Of a DNA stretch of 64,000 nt, positions 16,120 through 24,888 are shown piece after piece. The number at the start of each line of letters is the position of its first letter. The stretch's first letter is position 1. The notes under the pieces were generated by a model. That model saw only the letters and a program-made list of their open reading frames with translations, searched no databases and had not been told where the DNA came from. This DNA comes from an uncultured Bacillota bacterium. GTDB taxonomy: Bacteria; Bacillota_I; Bacilli_A; RF39; UBA660. Made by a program: the position numbers and the translations under genes. The stretch is taken from the NCBI GenBank assembly GCA_958428295.1, contig CAUAFL010000004.1, positions 38,157 through 102,156 of the forward strand, written 5' to 3'.

Positions 16120-16411
16120 CTTTTCCATTGATATTTTTTAATTCCACATACCTATTATCTTTTACTAATACTTTTTCATTTTCTAGTAACCCTTTTTGGT
16201 CTTTCCATCCTGGCACTAAACGACCTTTAGTATTTACTACCCGATGACAAGGAAAATCACCATATAAAGAGGCTAAACTTAGTGCTTTTCCTACGAGTCT
16301 AGCATTTTTAGGAGCACCAGCCAAAGTGGCGATTTGACCATAAGTTGCAACAGTTCCTTTAGGAATTTCTTCCACAATTGCATAAATTTGATATAAAAAT
16401 TCTTCACTCAT
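16103..16411 (-). CDS. MGMT/ATL family DNA alkyl-repair protein
   Basis: This 102-residue protein is only the DNA-binding/active-site domain of O6-alkylguanine transferases. Seen are IPKGTVATYGQIA (recognition helix), the arginine-finger region NARLVGKAL, and PCHRVV with the acceptor Cys kept. Classical ATL proteins have Trp in place of this Cys, so this one may still be active in alkyl transfer. It overlaps the 3' end of uvsE convergently. A second, full-length MGMT lies at 24355. Confidence 0.85.
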   Translation of the reverse strand: MSEEFLYQIYAIVEEIPKGTVATYGQIATLAGAPKNARLVGKALSLASLYGDFPCHRVVNTKGRLVPGWKDQKGLLENEKVLVKDNRYVELKNINGKVNNKK

Positions 16412-16610
16412 GATATACTCCCTCTTTCTAGTAGTACCATATCATACTTTTCTCTATTCTGTAAAAGCCCTATATATAAAAAATTATAAGAAATTTGTTC
16501 TGTTACAGTAAGTGTAATTAAGAAATATATTTATTTTAATTTTTTATTAAGTAGCAAAAGTGACCAAGATATTTATAGGAATGATAATACAATAAATTTC
16601 ATAAAATTTC

Positions 16611-16639
16611 TTGACGGTGTACTTTAATTATGCTATGAT
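16611..16639 (+). promoter_or_regulatory. Promoter of the tRNA-Arg/tRNA-Pro operon
   Basis: TTGACG (16611-16616), a 17-base spacer and TATGAT (16634-16639), about 58 bases before the first tRNA. The remaining gap 16412-16610 holds no visible gene. Confidence 0.75.
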
Positions 16640-16697
16640 AAAATCGTATTTCAAATAGGAATACCTATTTTTATGGCTCTTATTTGCGAGTATCCTT

Positions 16698-16774
<77 letters not shown>

Positions 16775-16778
16775 CTAT

Positions 16779-16855
16779 CGGGAAGTGGCTCAACTTGGTA
16801 GAGCACCTGGTTTGGGACCAGGTGGTTGCAGGTTCAAATCCTGTCTTCCCGACCA
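16779..16855 (+). tRNA. tRNA-Pro (anticodon UGG)
   Basis: The cloverleaf has acceptor CGGGAAG/CTTCCCG, anticodon stem CCTGG/CCAGG around TTTGGGA, and CCA encoded. It is 4 bases after tRNA-Arg and shares its transcript. Confidence 0.96.
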
Positions 16856-16865
16856 TTTAGTTATT

Positions 16866-16893
16866 AAAGTCTTATAATTTAAGGCTTTTTTAT
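16866..16893 (+). terminator. Weak intrinsic terminator after the tRNA pair
   Basis: GTCTTA and TAAGGC (with one G-U pair) form a 6-bp stem over TAATT, followed by TTTTTT. It overlaps the 3' end of the convergent XRE gene. Confidence 0.55.
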
Positions 16894-17405
16894 ATTCTAA
16901 ACTTCTTTCTAGTCAAGAAAATTCCAACGATTGAGCTAATAAGGATAAGCGGTGCTAACCTGATAAATAGCCATTCAAATGAATGAGAAGCAACTCCTAT
17001 CATAGCTTTTTCAGGATCACTATAATCCAAACTTAAGTACGAACTATTTAACATAATTAACGATATGAAAGTTATTATTATAATTACACATAGCAAAATT
17101 AATAACCAATGAATTATTTTTCTTCTGTTATTCTTCCTTTGTGATAATTGTAAGTTTACTATCTCCAATTTTTCAGAAATTGTTTTTAAATCATTTACTT
17201 TAAATTCAGAAATGTTTTCTCCAAGTAAAGTACTTACCGGTATTTCAAGAATCTTTGATATAGAAATTAACATTTCGGAATCAGGAACTGATAATCCTTG
17301 CTCCCATTTAGAAATTGTTTGTCTTACAACATTTAACTTAATAGCAAGTTCTTCTTGTGAAAGCCCTTTTGATTTTCTAATTGATTTAATATTTTCTTTT
17401 AACAT
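16890..17405 (-). CDS. XRE-family HTH regulator with two membrane segments
   Basis: This 171-residue protein has an N-terminal HTH (MLKENIKSIRKSKGLSQEEL, then VVRQTISKWEQG) typical of Cro/CI-XRE. A linker with a short coiled coil and two transmembrane helices (~97-118 and ~148-165) follow, ending in RKKFRI. Proteins of this design in Bacillota sense membrane or cell-envelope state, or act with transporter operons. No transporter lies next to it here. The 3' end overlaps the terminator of the tRNA pair, with which it is convergent. Confidence 0.85.
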   Translation of the reverse strand: MLKENIKSIRKSKGLSQEELAIKLNVVRQTISKWEQGLSVPDSEMLISISKILEIPVSTLLGENISEFKVNDLKTISEKLEIVNLQLSQRKNNRRKIIHWLLILLCVIIIITFISLIMLNSSYLSLDYSDPEKAMIGVASHSFEWLFIRLAPLILISSIVGIFLTRKKFRI

Positions 17406-17749
17406 TTTAAAATGACTCCTTTCTTTTATTTAAATTATTATATGAAAAATAGTCCATTGCTACAAGCAATGCTTATTAACATTCAAAACTTATATTAATA
17501 AAATGGCGTGGTGATATGGAAATAAATAGTGAACCCTTAACTGAAATGAAAGCACAATTATCTAATGATGTATCAATAATTAAACAAGCGTATTATAATA
17601 CATATCTACTAAATAGGATTCAAGGTATGATCAAAAGGAGTTTTTTATATCCTGTTTTCAATTACTGTTCAGTATAAATTTCATTAAAAAAGAGCTTTTA
17701 TTTGCCAGAATGTTTATTTTTCTATATAATAATCAAGAGGTTTGGTAAA
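17406..17749. other. Mostly non-coding gap with one short ORF
   Basis: This 344-base stretch lies between the XRE gene and mutY. Besides the 53-codon ORF at 17516-17677 it holds only AT-rich sequence and the mutY ribosome site. No clear terminator or promoter pair stands out. Confidence 0.5.
17516..17677 (+). CDS. Short hypothetical ORF (53 residues), possible gene remnant
   Basis: ATG at 17516 to TAA at 17677. The sequence starts MEINSEPLTEMKAQLS and ends in a Tyr/Phe-rich tail, with only a weak GGCGTGGTG upstream. No family is recognised. It may be a fragment of a decayed gene; coding status is uncertain. Confidence 0.25.
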   Translation: MEINSEPLTEMKAQLSNDVSIIKQAYYNTYLLNRIQGMIKRSFLYPVFNYCSV

Positions 17750-19285
17750 ATGAAAGAAATTAGTAATGTTATAGTATCCTGGTATCAGCAACATAAAAGG
17801 GATTTACCTTGGCGAAAAGATAAGGATCCTTATCATGTTTGGGTTTCTGAAATTATGTTACAGCAGACGAGAATAGAAGCTGTTAAGGATTACTATATGC
17901 GGTTTATGGAAGCATTACCTACCATTGAAGATTTAGCTAATGTATCGGAAGACTATTTATTAAAATTATGGGAAGGTCTTGGCTATTATAATCGGGCTCG
18001 TAATTTACAAAAAGCCGCTAAAAAAATTGTTCAAGATAATCAAGGGATCTTTCCTGATACATATGAAGAGATGCTCGCTTTACCTGGAATTGGAGAATAT
18101 ACAGCTGGAGCGATTGCTTCTATTTGCTTTGATAGAAAATGTGTGGCCATTGATGGGAATGTTCTTCGTGTCTTTATGCGTCTTACTAATTGTTCAGATA
18201 ATATTTTAGAGGAACGAGTAAGGAAACGAGTGAAAGAACAATTATTAGAAATAGTCCCTGAAAAAACGGGTGATTTTAATGAAGGATTAATGGAATTAGG
18301 AGAAACTATCTGTTTGCCAACGACATTACCTAATTGTAGCATATGCCCATTGACCCGTTATTGTAAATCCTATCACCAAAATACGATGACCATCCTTCCT
18401 GTTCGTATAAAAGAAACTAAAAAAACTACGGAAGATATAACTGTACTACTTTTTCAATGCCAAGATAAAATAGCACTTTCTTATCGAAAGGAGCAAAGTC
18501 TTTTAAAAAATATGTGGGAGTTTCCAAATCTTTGTGGCAATTACTCTCAACAGAAATTACAAAAGTTATTAGCCTCCTATCCATTAGCAGGAAAGATTGT
18601 ACAAGGACCACTTCATAAGCATGTTTTTACCCATAAAATATGGCAGATGACTAGTTATTTTATTCCTGTTCAGACACAAGTTGCTAATTATACTTGGGTT
18701 AGTATCGAGGAAGCACTGAATACTTATGCGATCCCTATGGCTTTTCAACCATTTTTAAAAGCATTAAAGGCAAAACAACAACCCAAGGAAATGAAAAAAC
18801 AAATTATTCATCCATTAAAGCCTATTTATAATACCCAGTCGCAAGTTTTATTATTAGGAAGCCTTCCTTCTATCAAATCTAGAGAGGAAAAATTCTATTA
18901 TGCCCATCCCCAAAATCGATTTTGGAAAGTGCTTGCTTCTGTTTTACAGGAAGAGGTCCCCACTACTAAGCAAGAGAAAACCGCAATGTTATTAACTCAC
19001 CAATTAGCCCTTTGGGATGTTATTCATTCTTGTTCAATTATAGGATCCAGTGACGCCTCTATTACTGATGTTAAAGTCAATCACCTACAAGAAATATTAA
19101 AACATTCTAAAATAAAATATATTTTTACAACTGGTAAGACAGCGAAAAAATATTATGATAAATATTGTTTTAAGGAAACGGGAATAGAAGCTATTAATCT
19201 TCCTTCCACTAGTCCAGCTAATGCTGCTTATACATTAGAAAAATTAATAGAAGCTTATCAGCAAATTATAAATGTTAAAAACTAG
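17750..19285 (+). CDS. mutY: MutY adenine glycosylase fused to a family-6-type UDG/hypoxanthine-DNA glycosylase
   Basis: This 511-residue fusion has a MutY part (~1-345) with the catalytic Glu in VSEIMLQQTRIEAV, the HhH LPGIGEYTAGAI, the catalytic Asp in AIDGNVLRV, and a 4Fe-4S Cys set C-x7-C-x2-C-x5-C (first spacing one longer than usual). A NUDIX-like 8-oxoG domain follows (~225-340). The C-terminal ~160 residues (LLGSLPSIKS..FYYAHPQNRFWK) match DNA-deoxyinosine/uracil glycosylases of the UDG superfamily. The combination would remove A opposite 8-oxoG and deaminated bases. The ATG at 17750 has AAGAGG 9 bases upstream. Confidence 0.9.
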   Translation: MKEISNVIVSWYQQHKRDLPWRKDKDPYHVWVSEIMLQQTRIEAVKDYYMRFMEALPTIEDLANVSEDYLLKLWEGLGYYNRARNLQKAAKKIVQDNQGIFPDTYEEMLALPGIGEYTAGAIASICFDRKCVAIDGNVLRVFMRLTNCSDNILEERVRKRVKEQLLEIVPEKTGDFNEGLMELGETICLPTTLPNCSICPLTRYCKSYHQNTMTILPVRIKETKKTTEDITVLLFQCQDKIALSYRKEQSLLKNMWEFPNLCGNYSQQKLQKLLASYPLAGKIVQGPLHKHVFTHKIWQMTSYFIPVQTQVANYTWVSIEEALNTYAIPMAFQPFLKALKAKQQPKEMKKQIIHPLKPIYNTQSQVLLLGSLPSIKSREEKFYYAHPQNRFWKVLASVLQEEVPTTKQEKTAMLLTHQLALWDVIHSCSIIGSSDASITDVKVNHLQEILKHSKIKYIFTTGKTAKKYYDKYCFKETGIEAINLPSTSPANAAYTLEKLIEAYQQIINVKN

Positions 19286-19308
19286 TACTTTTGATGGTAC
19301 TAGTTTTT
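19277..19308. terminator. Bidirectional terminator between mutY and yitT
   Basis: AAAAACTAGTAC and GTACTAGTTTTT form a perfect 12-bp stem over an 8-base loop. It serves the convergent mutY and YitT genes. Confidence 0.85.
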
Positions 19309-19316
19309 AATTTCTA

Positions 19317-20228
19317 TTATTTTACATCCAAAGATGGTGTTTGTAAGTTCTTTTTTACCTTTTTAATTTTCTTTGTTGATTTAATATGCTCTCCTATAAT
19401 TTCAGAAACTTCTAAAATGGTTACAAAGGCACTTTCATCCATTTGTTCCACAATATGACGTAACTCAAACACCTCGATTCTAGTAAGAACACAATATAAT
19501 ACTTCTTTTTCACCACTAATGAGCCCTTGGCCCTTTAAAAAAGTAACGGTTCTACCTAATCTTTTGTAAATTTCTGCTGATAAATCTGTTCCTTTATCTG
19601 TGACAATTAAAGCTGCTTTGGCCTGTTCAAGGCCTTCTGATACAAAATCTATTACTTTAAAAGTAATAAAATAAGTTAATAGAGAATACATCGCTCTATC
19701 TAGTCCAAAGATAAGTCCAGCAATTCCATAAATAAGTAAATTGAATATTAAGACAACTTGGCCAACCGATAAGGCCGTTTTTTTGCTGATAACGATCGCT
19801 ACTGATTCAGTGCCATCGACACAACCTCCAAAATGAATGATAAGACCCACACCTACTCCTAAAATAACGCCGCCAAATACAGTTGCTAGTAAAATCTGTT
19901 CAGTAAGTGCTTCTATGTTATGAAAAATAGATAAAAATAAAGAAAATAAAACCATACTATAAATTGTTCGGAAGAAAAAGCCTTTTCCTAGATTACGATA
20001 TCCTATATAAATAAAAGGAATATTCAAAACTAGGACAAGTATACTCAAAGGTAATTTTGTTAATTTGGATATAATGATAGAAATACCAGTCACGCCTCCA
20101 TCTAAAATGGTATTAGGTATGAGAAAGGCTTGTAAGGCGTAAGCTGCTAGCAAAGAACCGAGCGTTAACATTAAAAAGGAAATTAATGTTCTAGTATGGC
20201 GGTTTTTAACGGTTTCCAAATGATTCAC
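19317..20228 (-). CDS. YitT family membrane protein (DUF161/DUF2179)
   Basis: This 303-residue protein has five to six membrane helices in residues ~12-190 with IPNTILDGGVTGISI and GGVILGVGVGLIIHFGGCVDGTES, both YitT hallmarks. A cytosolic DUF2179 domain follows (ALIVTDKGTDLSAEIYKRLGRTVTFL). The transported substrate is unknown. The first codon is a GTG that abuts the AAAGGGG site, so the actual start may be the TTG at 20219. It follows valS by 22 bases on the same strand and may be cotranscribed with it. Confidence 0.88.
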   Translation of the reverse strand: MNHLETVKNRHTRTLISFLMLTLGSLLAAYALQAFLIPNTILDGGVTGISIIISKLTKLPLSILVLVLNIPFIYIGYRNLGKGFFFRTIYSMVLFSLFLSIFHNIEALTEQILLATVFGGVILGVGVGLIIHFGGCVDGTESVAIVISKKTALSVGQVVLIFNLLIYGIAGLIFGLDRAMYSLLTYFITFKVIDFVSEGLEQAKAALIVTDKGTDLSAEIYKRLGRTVTFLKGQGLISGEKEVLYCVLTRIEVFELRHIVEQMDESAFVTILEVSEIIGEHIKSTKKIKKVKKNLQTPSLDVK

Positions 20229-20250
20229 CCCTTTCCGTTAATTTATCCTA

Positions 20251-22797
20251 TCATTTTAATTCTGTTAATTGATTGCGAATATTGGCTAATTTTTCTTGTT
20301 CTTCCATTAGTTTATGGCGATCTTGTGAAACAATATGCTGAGGCGCTTTATTGACATAATTTTGATTGGCTAACAGATTTTCACGACGTTTTATGGATTG
20401 CTCTAATTTAGTTGCTTCTTCTTGTAATGCTTTATAATCAATTTTATTTTGTAAATAATACGTAATTTTAATGTAGTTGGATTCATAAGAAAGTTCTTGA
20501 TAGAGAGACATATCCTCCGTTGCAGAAATCGTATCCGTAATTTTTAATTGACTTCGATAAATATCCAGTAACTCTTTTTCTGCTTTTAAAGAGACTTTTG
20601 CATCCTTAGAAATTTTGTTAATGGCTTTTAGATTACGAATTTCACGGATATCTTCTAAAACCTTCTCCATTTTAATGCTGGCCGCTGTATTTTCAAAGTC
20701 CTTTTCCATAGGATAGGCACTAATCATTATCGAAGTTGCATCCTTAATCGGTAGCATCTGATAAATTTCTTCTGTCACGTAAGGCATAAAAGGATGCAAT
20801 AGTTTAATGATTGTTGTTAATACCTCTAGTAGCAGACTTTTGGTAGTGTTAGATATGTCCCCTTTTGTCAATTCGATATAACTATCACAAAAATCCGTCC
20901 AGATAAACTGATACAAATCATTTCCTACGGTATGAAAATCATAACGATCCATATTTTTCGTTACTTCTTTTACTAGTTCATTTCGCTTTTGATAGATCCA
21001 TTGATCCGCTAATGTCATTTTCTCTTTTTGAATCGCAAAGTCAGTAAAATTCTCTAATTTTAATAAAACAAACCGAGCCGCATTCCATAGTTTATTAATA
21101 AAGTTCCACGTAGACTTCACTTTTTCTTCATCATAACGTAAATCCATTCCTGGAGCAGTATTCGTTGTTAAAAAGTAACGAAGGCTATCAGCACCATAGG
21201 TATCGATTACGTCCATTGGATCTACTCCGTTACCTAAAGATTTGCTCATCTTTCGTCCTTCTTTATCACGAATTAAACCATGAATGATACAATCCTTAAA
21301 GGGACGTTTACCAGTAAATTCTAAGCCCTGAAAGGTCATGCGATTTACCCAAAAAGGAATAATATCATATCCGGTTACTAGTACATCATTCGGATAATAC
21401 CGTTTAAAATCAGCAGTCTCTTCCGGCCAACCAAGAGTTGAAAAAGGCCATAGTGCTGAACTGAACCAAGTATCTAGTACATCCTGATCTCTTTGCCACC
21501 CTTCTCCTTCAGGTGCTGTTTCACCAACATATACTTCCTCCCCCCGATACCAAGCAGGAATTTGATGCCCCCACCATAACTGACGGGAAATACACCAATC
21601 ATAAGTAATTTCCATCCAATGGAGCATTGTTTTTTCATATCGTTCTGGAACAAAGTGAACTTTTGTATCTTCCTTTTTTTGATTAGCTAACACAGCATCG
21701 GCTAACGGACGCATTTTTACAAACCATTGCTTTGATAAATATGGCTCAATCACAGTATTTGTCCTTTCTGAATGCCCAACCGAATGTACCATATATTCAG
21801 TTGAAATTAACAAATCCTGTTTCTTTAAATCTTCAATAACTTTTTCTCGTGCGATATATCTATCTAATCCTACATAGTCACTAGGAACATTTTCATTTAA
21901 AGTCGCGTCTATATTTAAGATATTAATACGCGGTAGATGGTGGCGTAGTCCAACTTCAAAATCATTAGGATCATGGGCAGGAGTAATCTTTACAACGCCA
22001 CTTTGAAAGGTGGGGTCAGCGTGTTCGTCAGCAATCACTGGAATGAGTTTATTAACAAGTGGTAACCTAACGTTCTTACCAATATATGCTTGATAGCGCT
22101 CATCTTTTGGATTAACTGCAATAGCTGTATCTCCAAATAATGTTTCTGGTCTAGTAGTCGCAACATCTAGGTAGGCACTTTTGTCTTCAAGATAGTATTT
22201 GAGATGATAAAAAGCGGCTGGTATCTCTTTATAAATAACCTCTTCATTAGAAAGAGCAGTCATTGCTTCAGGATCCCAATTAATAATTCGTTCGCCCCGA
22301 TAAATTAGTCCCTTTTTATAAAGTGTTACAAATACATGATTAACAGCTTTATTTAATCCTTCATCGAGGGTAAAACGTTCTTTATGATAATCTAGTGACA
22401 AGCCTAGCTTTTTCCATTGCTCATGGATATTTTTAGCATATTCTTCTTTCCATTCCCAGGCATGTTGTAACCATTCTTCTCGTGATAGTGCCCGTGGATT
22501 GTACCCCTTTTCTTTTAGTTTTTTATCCACTTTAGCCTGTGTAGCAATACCCGCATGATCCATTCCTGGAAGCCATAGAGCATCATAGCCTTGCATTCTT
22601 TTATAGCGAATTAATATATCTTGAAGCGTAGTATTCCAGGCATGCCCTAAGTGCAGTTTACCAGTCACATTAGGGGGAGGAATAACAATACAAAATGGTT
22701 TTTTAGTTACATCACCAGAATGAAAATAATCTTGTTGAAGCCAAGTTTCATACTTTCCTGTTTCTATTTTTTTATGGTCATATTTCTTATCTAACAT
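20251..22797 (-). CDS. valS: Valyl-tRNA synthetase
   Basis: This 848-residue class I synthetase charges tRNA-Val. It carries the HIGH motif as PPPNVTGKLHLGHAW, the KMSKS motif as KEGRKMSKSLGNGVDP, the editing domain, the WNAARF anticodon-binding region, and a C-terminal coiled coil (~785-848) typical of ValRS. The ATG at 22797 overlaps the last codons of the HD gene, so translation is coupled; a longer upstream reading frame lies inside the HD gene. The operon is led by a T-box with a GUA specifier. Confidence 0.96.
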   Translation of the reverse strand: MLDKKYDHKKIETGKYETWLQQDYFHSGDVTKKPFCIVIPPPNVTGKLHLGHAWNTTLQDILIRYKRMQGYDALWLPGMDHAGIATQAKVDKKLKEKGYNPRALSREEWLQHAWEWKEEYAKNIHEQWKKLGLSLDYHKERFTLDEGLNKAVNHVFVTLYKKGLIYRGERIINWDPEAMTALSNEEVIYKEIPAAFYHLKYYLEDKSAYLDVATTRPETLFGDTAIAVNPKDERYQAYIGKNVRLPLVNKLIPVIADEHADPTFQSGVVKITPAHDPNDFEVGLRHHLPRINILNIDATLNENVPSDYVGLDRYIAREKVIEDLKKQDLLISTEYMVHSVGHSERTNTVIEPYLSKQWFVKMRPLADAVLANQKKEDTKVHFVPERYEKTMLHWMEITYDWCISRQLWWGHQIPAWYRGEEVYVGETAPEGEGWQRDQDVLDTWFSSALWPFSTLGWPEETADFKRYYPNDVLVTGYDIIPFWVNRMTFQGLEFTGKRPFKDCIIHGLIRDKEGRKMSKSLGNGVDPMDVIDTYGADSLRYFLTTNTAPGMDLRYDEEKVKSTWNFINKLWNAARFVLLKLENFTDFAIQKEKMTLADQWIYQKRNELVKEVTKNMDRYDFHTVGNDLYQFIWTDFCDSYIELTKGDISNTTKSLLLEVLTTIIKLLHPFMPYVTEEIYQMLPIKDATSIMISAYPMEKDFENTAASIKMEKVLEDIREIRNLKAINKISKDAKVSLKAEKELLDIYRSQLKITDTISATEDMSLYQELSYESNYIKITYYLQNKIDYKALQEEATKLEQSIKRRENLLANQNYVNKAPQHIVSQDRHKLMEEQEKLANIRNQLTELK

Positions 22798-23567
22798 AGC
22801 TCTTTTCCCTTTCTGTTTTTGGAATTCATTATCGTTTGATGACAAATTTTTTCTAATTTGTGAAATAGCCCTACACTACTTTTATCGACTTGAACAGCTT
22901 GTAAATATAACGCTAAATTACCAGTTTTCTCTAAGATCTGATAACTAACAGGGAAATTCATATCAAAGAGAAAGGATAATTGTCCTACTACATAGTCACT
23001 CTTGCTATCCACACTAGCGAGTTTCCGATCTACTAATTGGCCCTTTAAAAAGGCGGTGAGGACTTCTTTCGTTAATTCTTTTTGCTGAAAGATAATATCT
23101 TCCTTTTTTAGGAGCGCTACTTGCTTAAAAATATCGACTTTATCCATGTCACGAATCATTTGTGAAAAGAATAACTCTTCTGAAGACATTTTAGGAAGAA
23201 CAAATTTATTGTGATAGCGAATAGCACTTTTTATTATTGTATCATACTGCCGATCCTTGATAAAATCACGAATATGGCCCTGATCAAAAAGATAACTAAT
23301 AGACTCTTCCGCATGATCGGTATTTGTTTTTTGATCAGAAATTACTTGAAATTTACGAATTTGTTCAAAGCGGCCAATATCATGTAGCAAACCAATAATT
23401 TTAGCGATAACAATTTGTTTCCCTGTACAGTGTAATTCATTGGCTAAACGCTCCATTAAATCGACGACTGCATAACTATGGTGATATTTTAGTTTAATAT
23501 CTTCATTGGTAAAATCATAGTGACTAACATATTCTTCAAATTGTTCTTGCGCCTTTTCATACTCCAT
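22791..23567 (-). CDS. HD-domain phosphohydrolase
   Basis: This 258-residue protein has an HD superfamily metal site: YHHSYAVVDLMERLA (first His), LLHDIGRFEQ (His-Asp), HAEESISYLF and MIRDMDKVDIF (second Asp). These enzymes cleave phosphoester or nucleotide substrates; the exact one is unknown. The gene is first in the T-box-controlled operon and its stop overlaps valS. The ribosome site GAGGAG lies inside the 3' arm of the T-box terminator. Confidence 0.85.
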   Translation of the reverse strand: MEYEKAQEQFEEYVSHYDFTNEDIKLKYHHSYAVVDLMERLANELHCTGKQIVIAKIIGLLHDIGRFEQIRKFQVISDQKTNTDHAEESISYLFDQGHIRDFIKDRQYDTIIKSAIRYHNKFVLPKMSSEELFFSQMIRDMDKVDIFKQVALLKKEDIIFQQKELTKEVLTAFLKGQLVDRKLASVDSKSDYVVGQLSFLFDMNFPVSYQILEKTGNLALYLQAVQVDKSSVGLFHKLEKICHQTIMNSKNRKGKELC

Positions 23568-23803
23568 TAAAAAACTCCTCCTCTACTAAAAAGGACGAGT
23601 TTACCCGCGGTACCACCTTTATTATTACAAAATATTTTGTAATCACTTCATTGGACTGTAACGTAGTCAATACCGATATTTCCTACTAAACTCAGAAACA
23701 CAACTCCATCGCTACCTTCTACGAATTTACGGTATAGTCGCACCACCCTATACTCTCTTTTACATAAAATTTCGTATACTCTTCGACTTCACAGTTTTTA
23801 TGT
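23568..23803 (-). promoter_or_regulatory. T-box riboswitch (Val) of the HD-valS operon
   Basis: The T-box core GGTGGTACCGCGG lies at 23617-23605 on the minus strand. A stem I with a GTA (Val) triplet in the specifier-loop position lies at 23715-23713. The terminator is AAACTCGTCC paired with GGAGGAGTTT, then TTT just before the ATG. Uncharged tRNA-Val pairs with the core and prevents this hairpin, allowing transcription. The hairpin also buries the GAGGAG ribosome site, so translation may be controlled too. Confidence 0.9.
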
Positions 23804-23809
23804 ATTTGT

Positions 23810-23838
23810 ATTATAATACAAATCTTTCGATTTGCCAA
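23810..23838 (-). promoter_or_regulatory. Promoter of the valS T-box operon
   Basis: On the minus strand TTGGCA (23838-23833), a 17-base spacer and TATAAT (23815-23810). It is divergent from the acetyltransferase gene at 23874. Confidence 0.75.
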
Positions 23839-23873
23839 GGTTATTTTTATGATATACTGAATATGGTGATTCT

Positions 23874-24290
23874 GTGAAGACAATTATTAGAAAATACCAA
23901 GAAACAGACTTTTTAACTGTTCGGGAAATATTATTAGAAAACTTTACGTTGAAGAAGGTTGCTTCTATTGCTAATACTTCTAATCAGTTTGCTTTAGTAG
24001 CTATTAACGATCAAGAAGTTGTTGGCTTTTTACAAGTTCAAAAATTACAAGACACTATTAAGGGGCTTGATTATTATGTTGTTCATTACGTTTGTGTAAA
24101 AAGAAAGTGGCAACAACAAGGAATTGCTACTAGTATGTTTCGCTTTTTAACGATGATGGCTAACACTGAAAAGATTGCTTATATTGAATTGACCTCTAAA
24201 AAAGAGCGTGTTTTTGCACATCATTTATACGAGAGTCAGGGCTTTAAAGAGCGCTTGACAACGGTCTTTAGAAAAGATCTACATTCTTAG
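23874..24290 (+). CDS. GNAT family N-acetyltransferase
   Basis: This 138-residue protein has the GNAT fold: VHYVCVKRKWQQQGIATSMF supplies the acetyl-CoA motif A (R/Q-x-x-G-x-A), and YIELTSKKERVFAHHLYESQGF is motif B. The substrate cannot be told from sequence. The start is GTG at 23874 with only a weak GGTGAT upstream. It is divergent from the valS T-box and followed by the alkylation-repair pair, but a 64-base gap separates them. Confidence 0.82.
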   Translation: MKTIIRKYQETDFLTVREILLENFTLKKVASIANTSNQFALVAINDQEVVGFLQVQKLQDTIKGLDYYVVHYVCVKRKWQQQGIATSMFRFLTMMANTEKIAYIELTSKKERVFAHHLYESQGFKERLTTVFRKDLHS

Positions 24291-24354
24291 GTCTAATTAA
24301 GTATTTAATATATAAAACTTAGAATCGCTTTTTATCATAAAGGAGGAAAATTTA

Positions 24355-24888
24355 ATGATATATAGAAAAGCGTACTCTTCACCCCTTGGTCTAATGTATA
24401 TGCAAAGTGATGGGGAGTATCTGACAGGGTTGTGGTTTGATGGCACAAAAGATTCTTCAAAACATGCTGGTGACTTTGAAGAAAAGGAGTTACCTATTTT
24501 TGAGGAAACAAGGAACTGGTTAACTACTTATTTCAGTGGGAAAAATCCTGATTTTACACCTCACTATAAATTAGATAATTTAACACCCTTTAGAAGTATG
24601 GTAATAGATATAATAAATAAAATTCCATATGGACAAGTGATTACTTATCATACTATTGCCAAAGAGATTGCCAAGAAAAAAGGCCTAAAACAGATGTCCT
24701 CTCAAGCAGTCGGTGGTGCGGTTGGGTGGAATCCTATTTGTATTGTTATCCCTTGTCATAGAGTCGTGGGAGCGAGGGGTAATTTAATTGGTTATGGAGG
24801 CGGAATTCAAAATAAAATACAACTTTTAGAACTTGAGAAAAATGACATGAGTAAATTTACGATACCAAAAAAGGAAATAACTTTATGA
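24355..24888 (+). CDS. ogt: Methylated-DNA-protein cysteine methyltransferase
   Basis: This 177-residue protein removes alkyl groups from O6-alkylguanine by suicide transfer to its own Cys. It has the N-terminal ribonuclease-like domain, IPYGQVITYHTIAKEI (recognition helix region), AVGGAVGWNPICIVIPCHRVVG with the acceptor Cys in PCHR, and GNLIGYGGGI. The AAAGGAGG is 7 bases from the ATG. It overlaps tagA by 4 bases (ATGA), forming a two-gene alkylation-repair operon. Confidence 0.95.
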   Translation: MIYRKAYSSPLGLMYMQSDGEYLTGLWFDGTKDSSKHAGDFEEKELPIFEETRNWLTTYFSGKNPDFTPHYKLDNLTPFRSMVIDIINKIPYGQVITYHTIAKEIAKKKGLKQMSSQAVGGAVGWNPICIVIPCHRVVGARGNLIGYGGGIQNKIQLLELEKNDMSKFTIPKKEITL

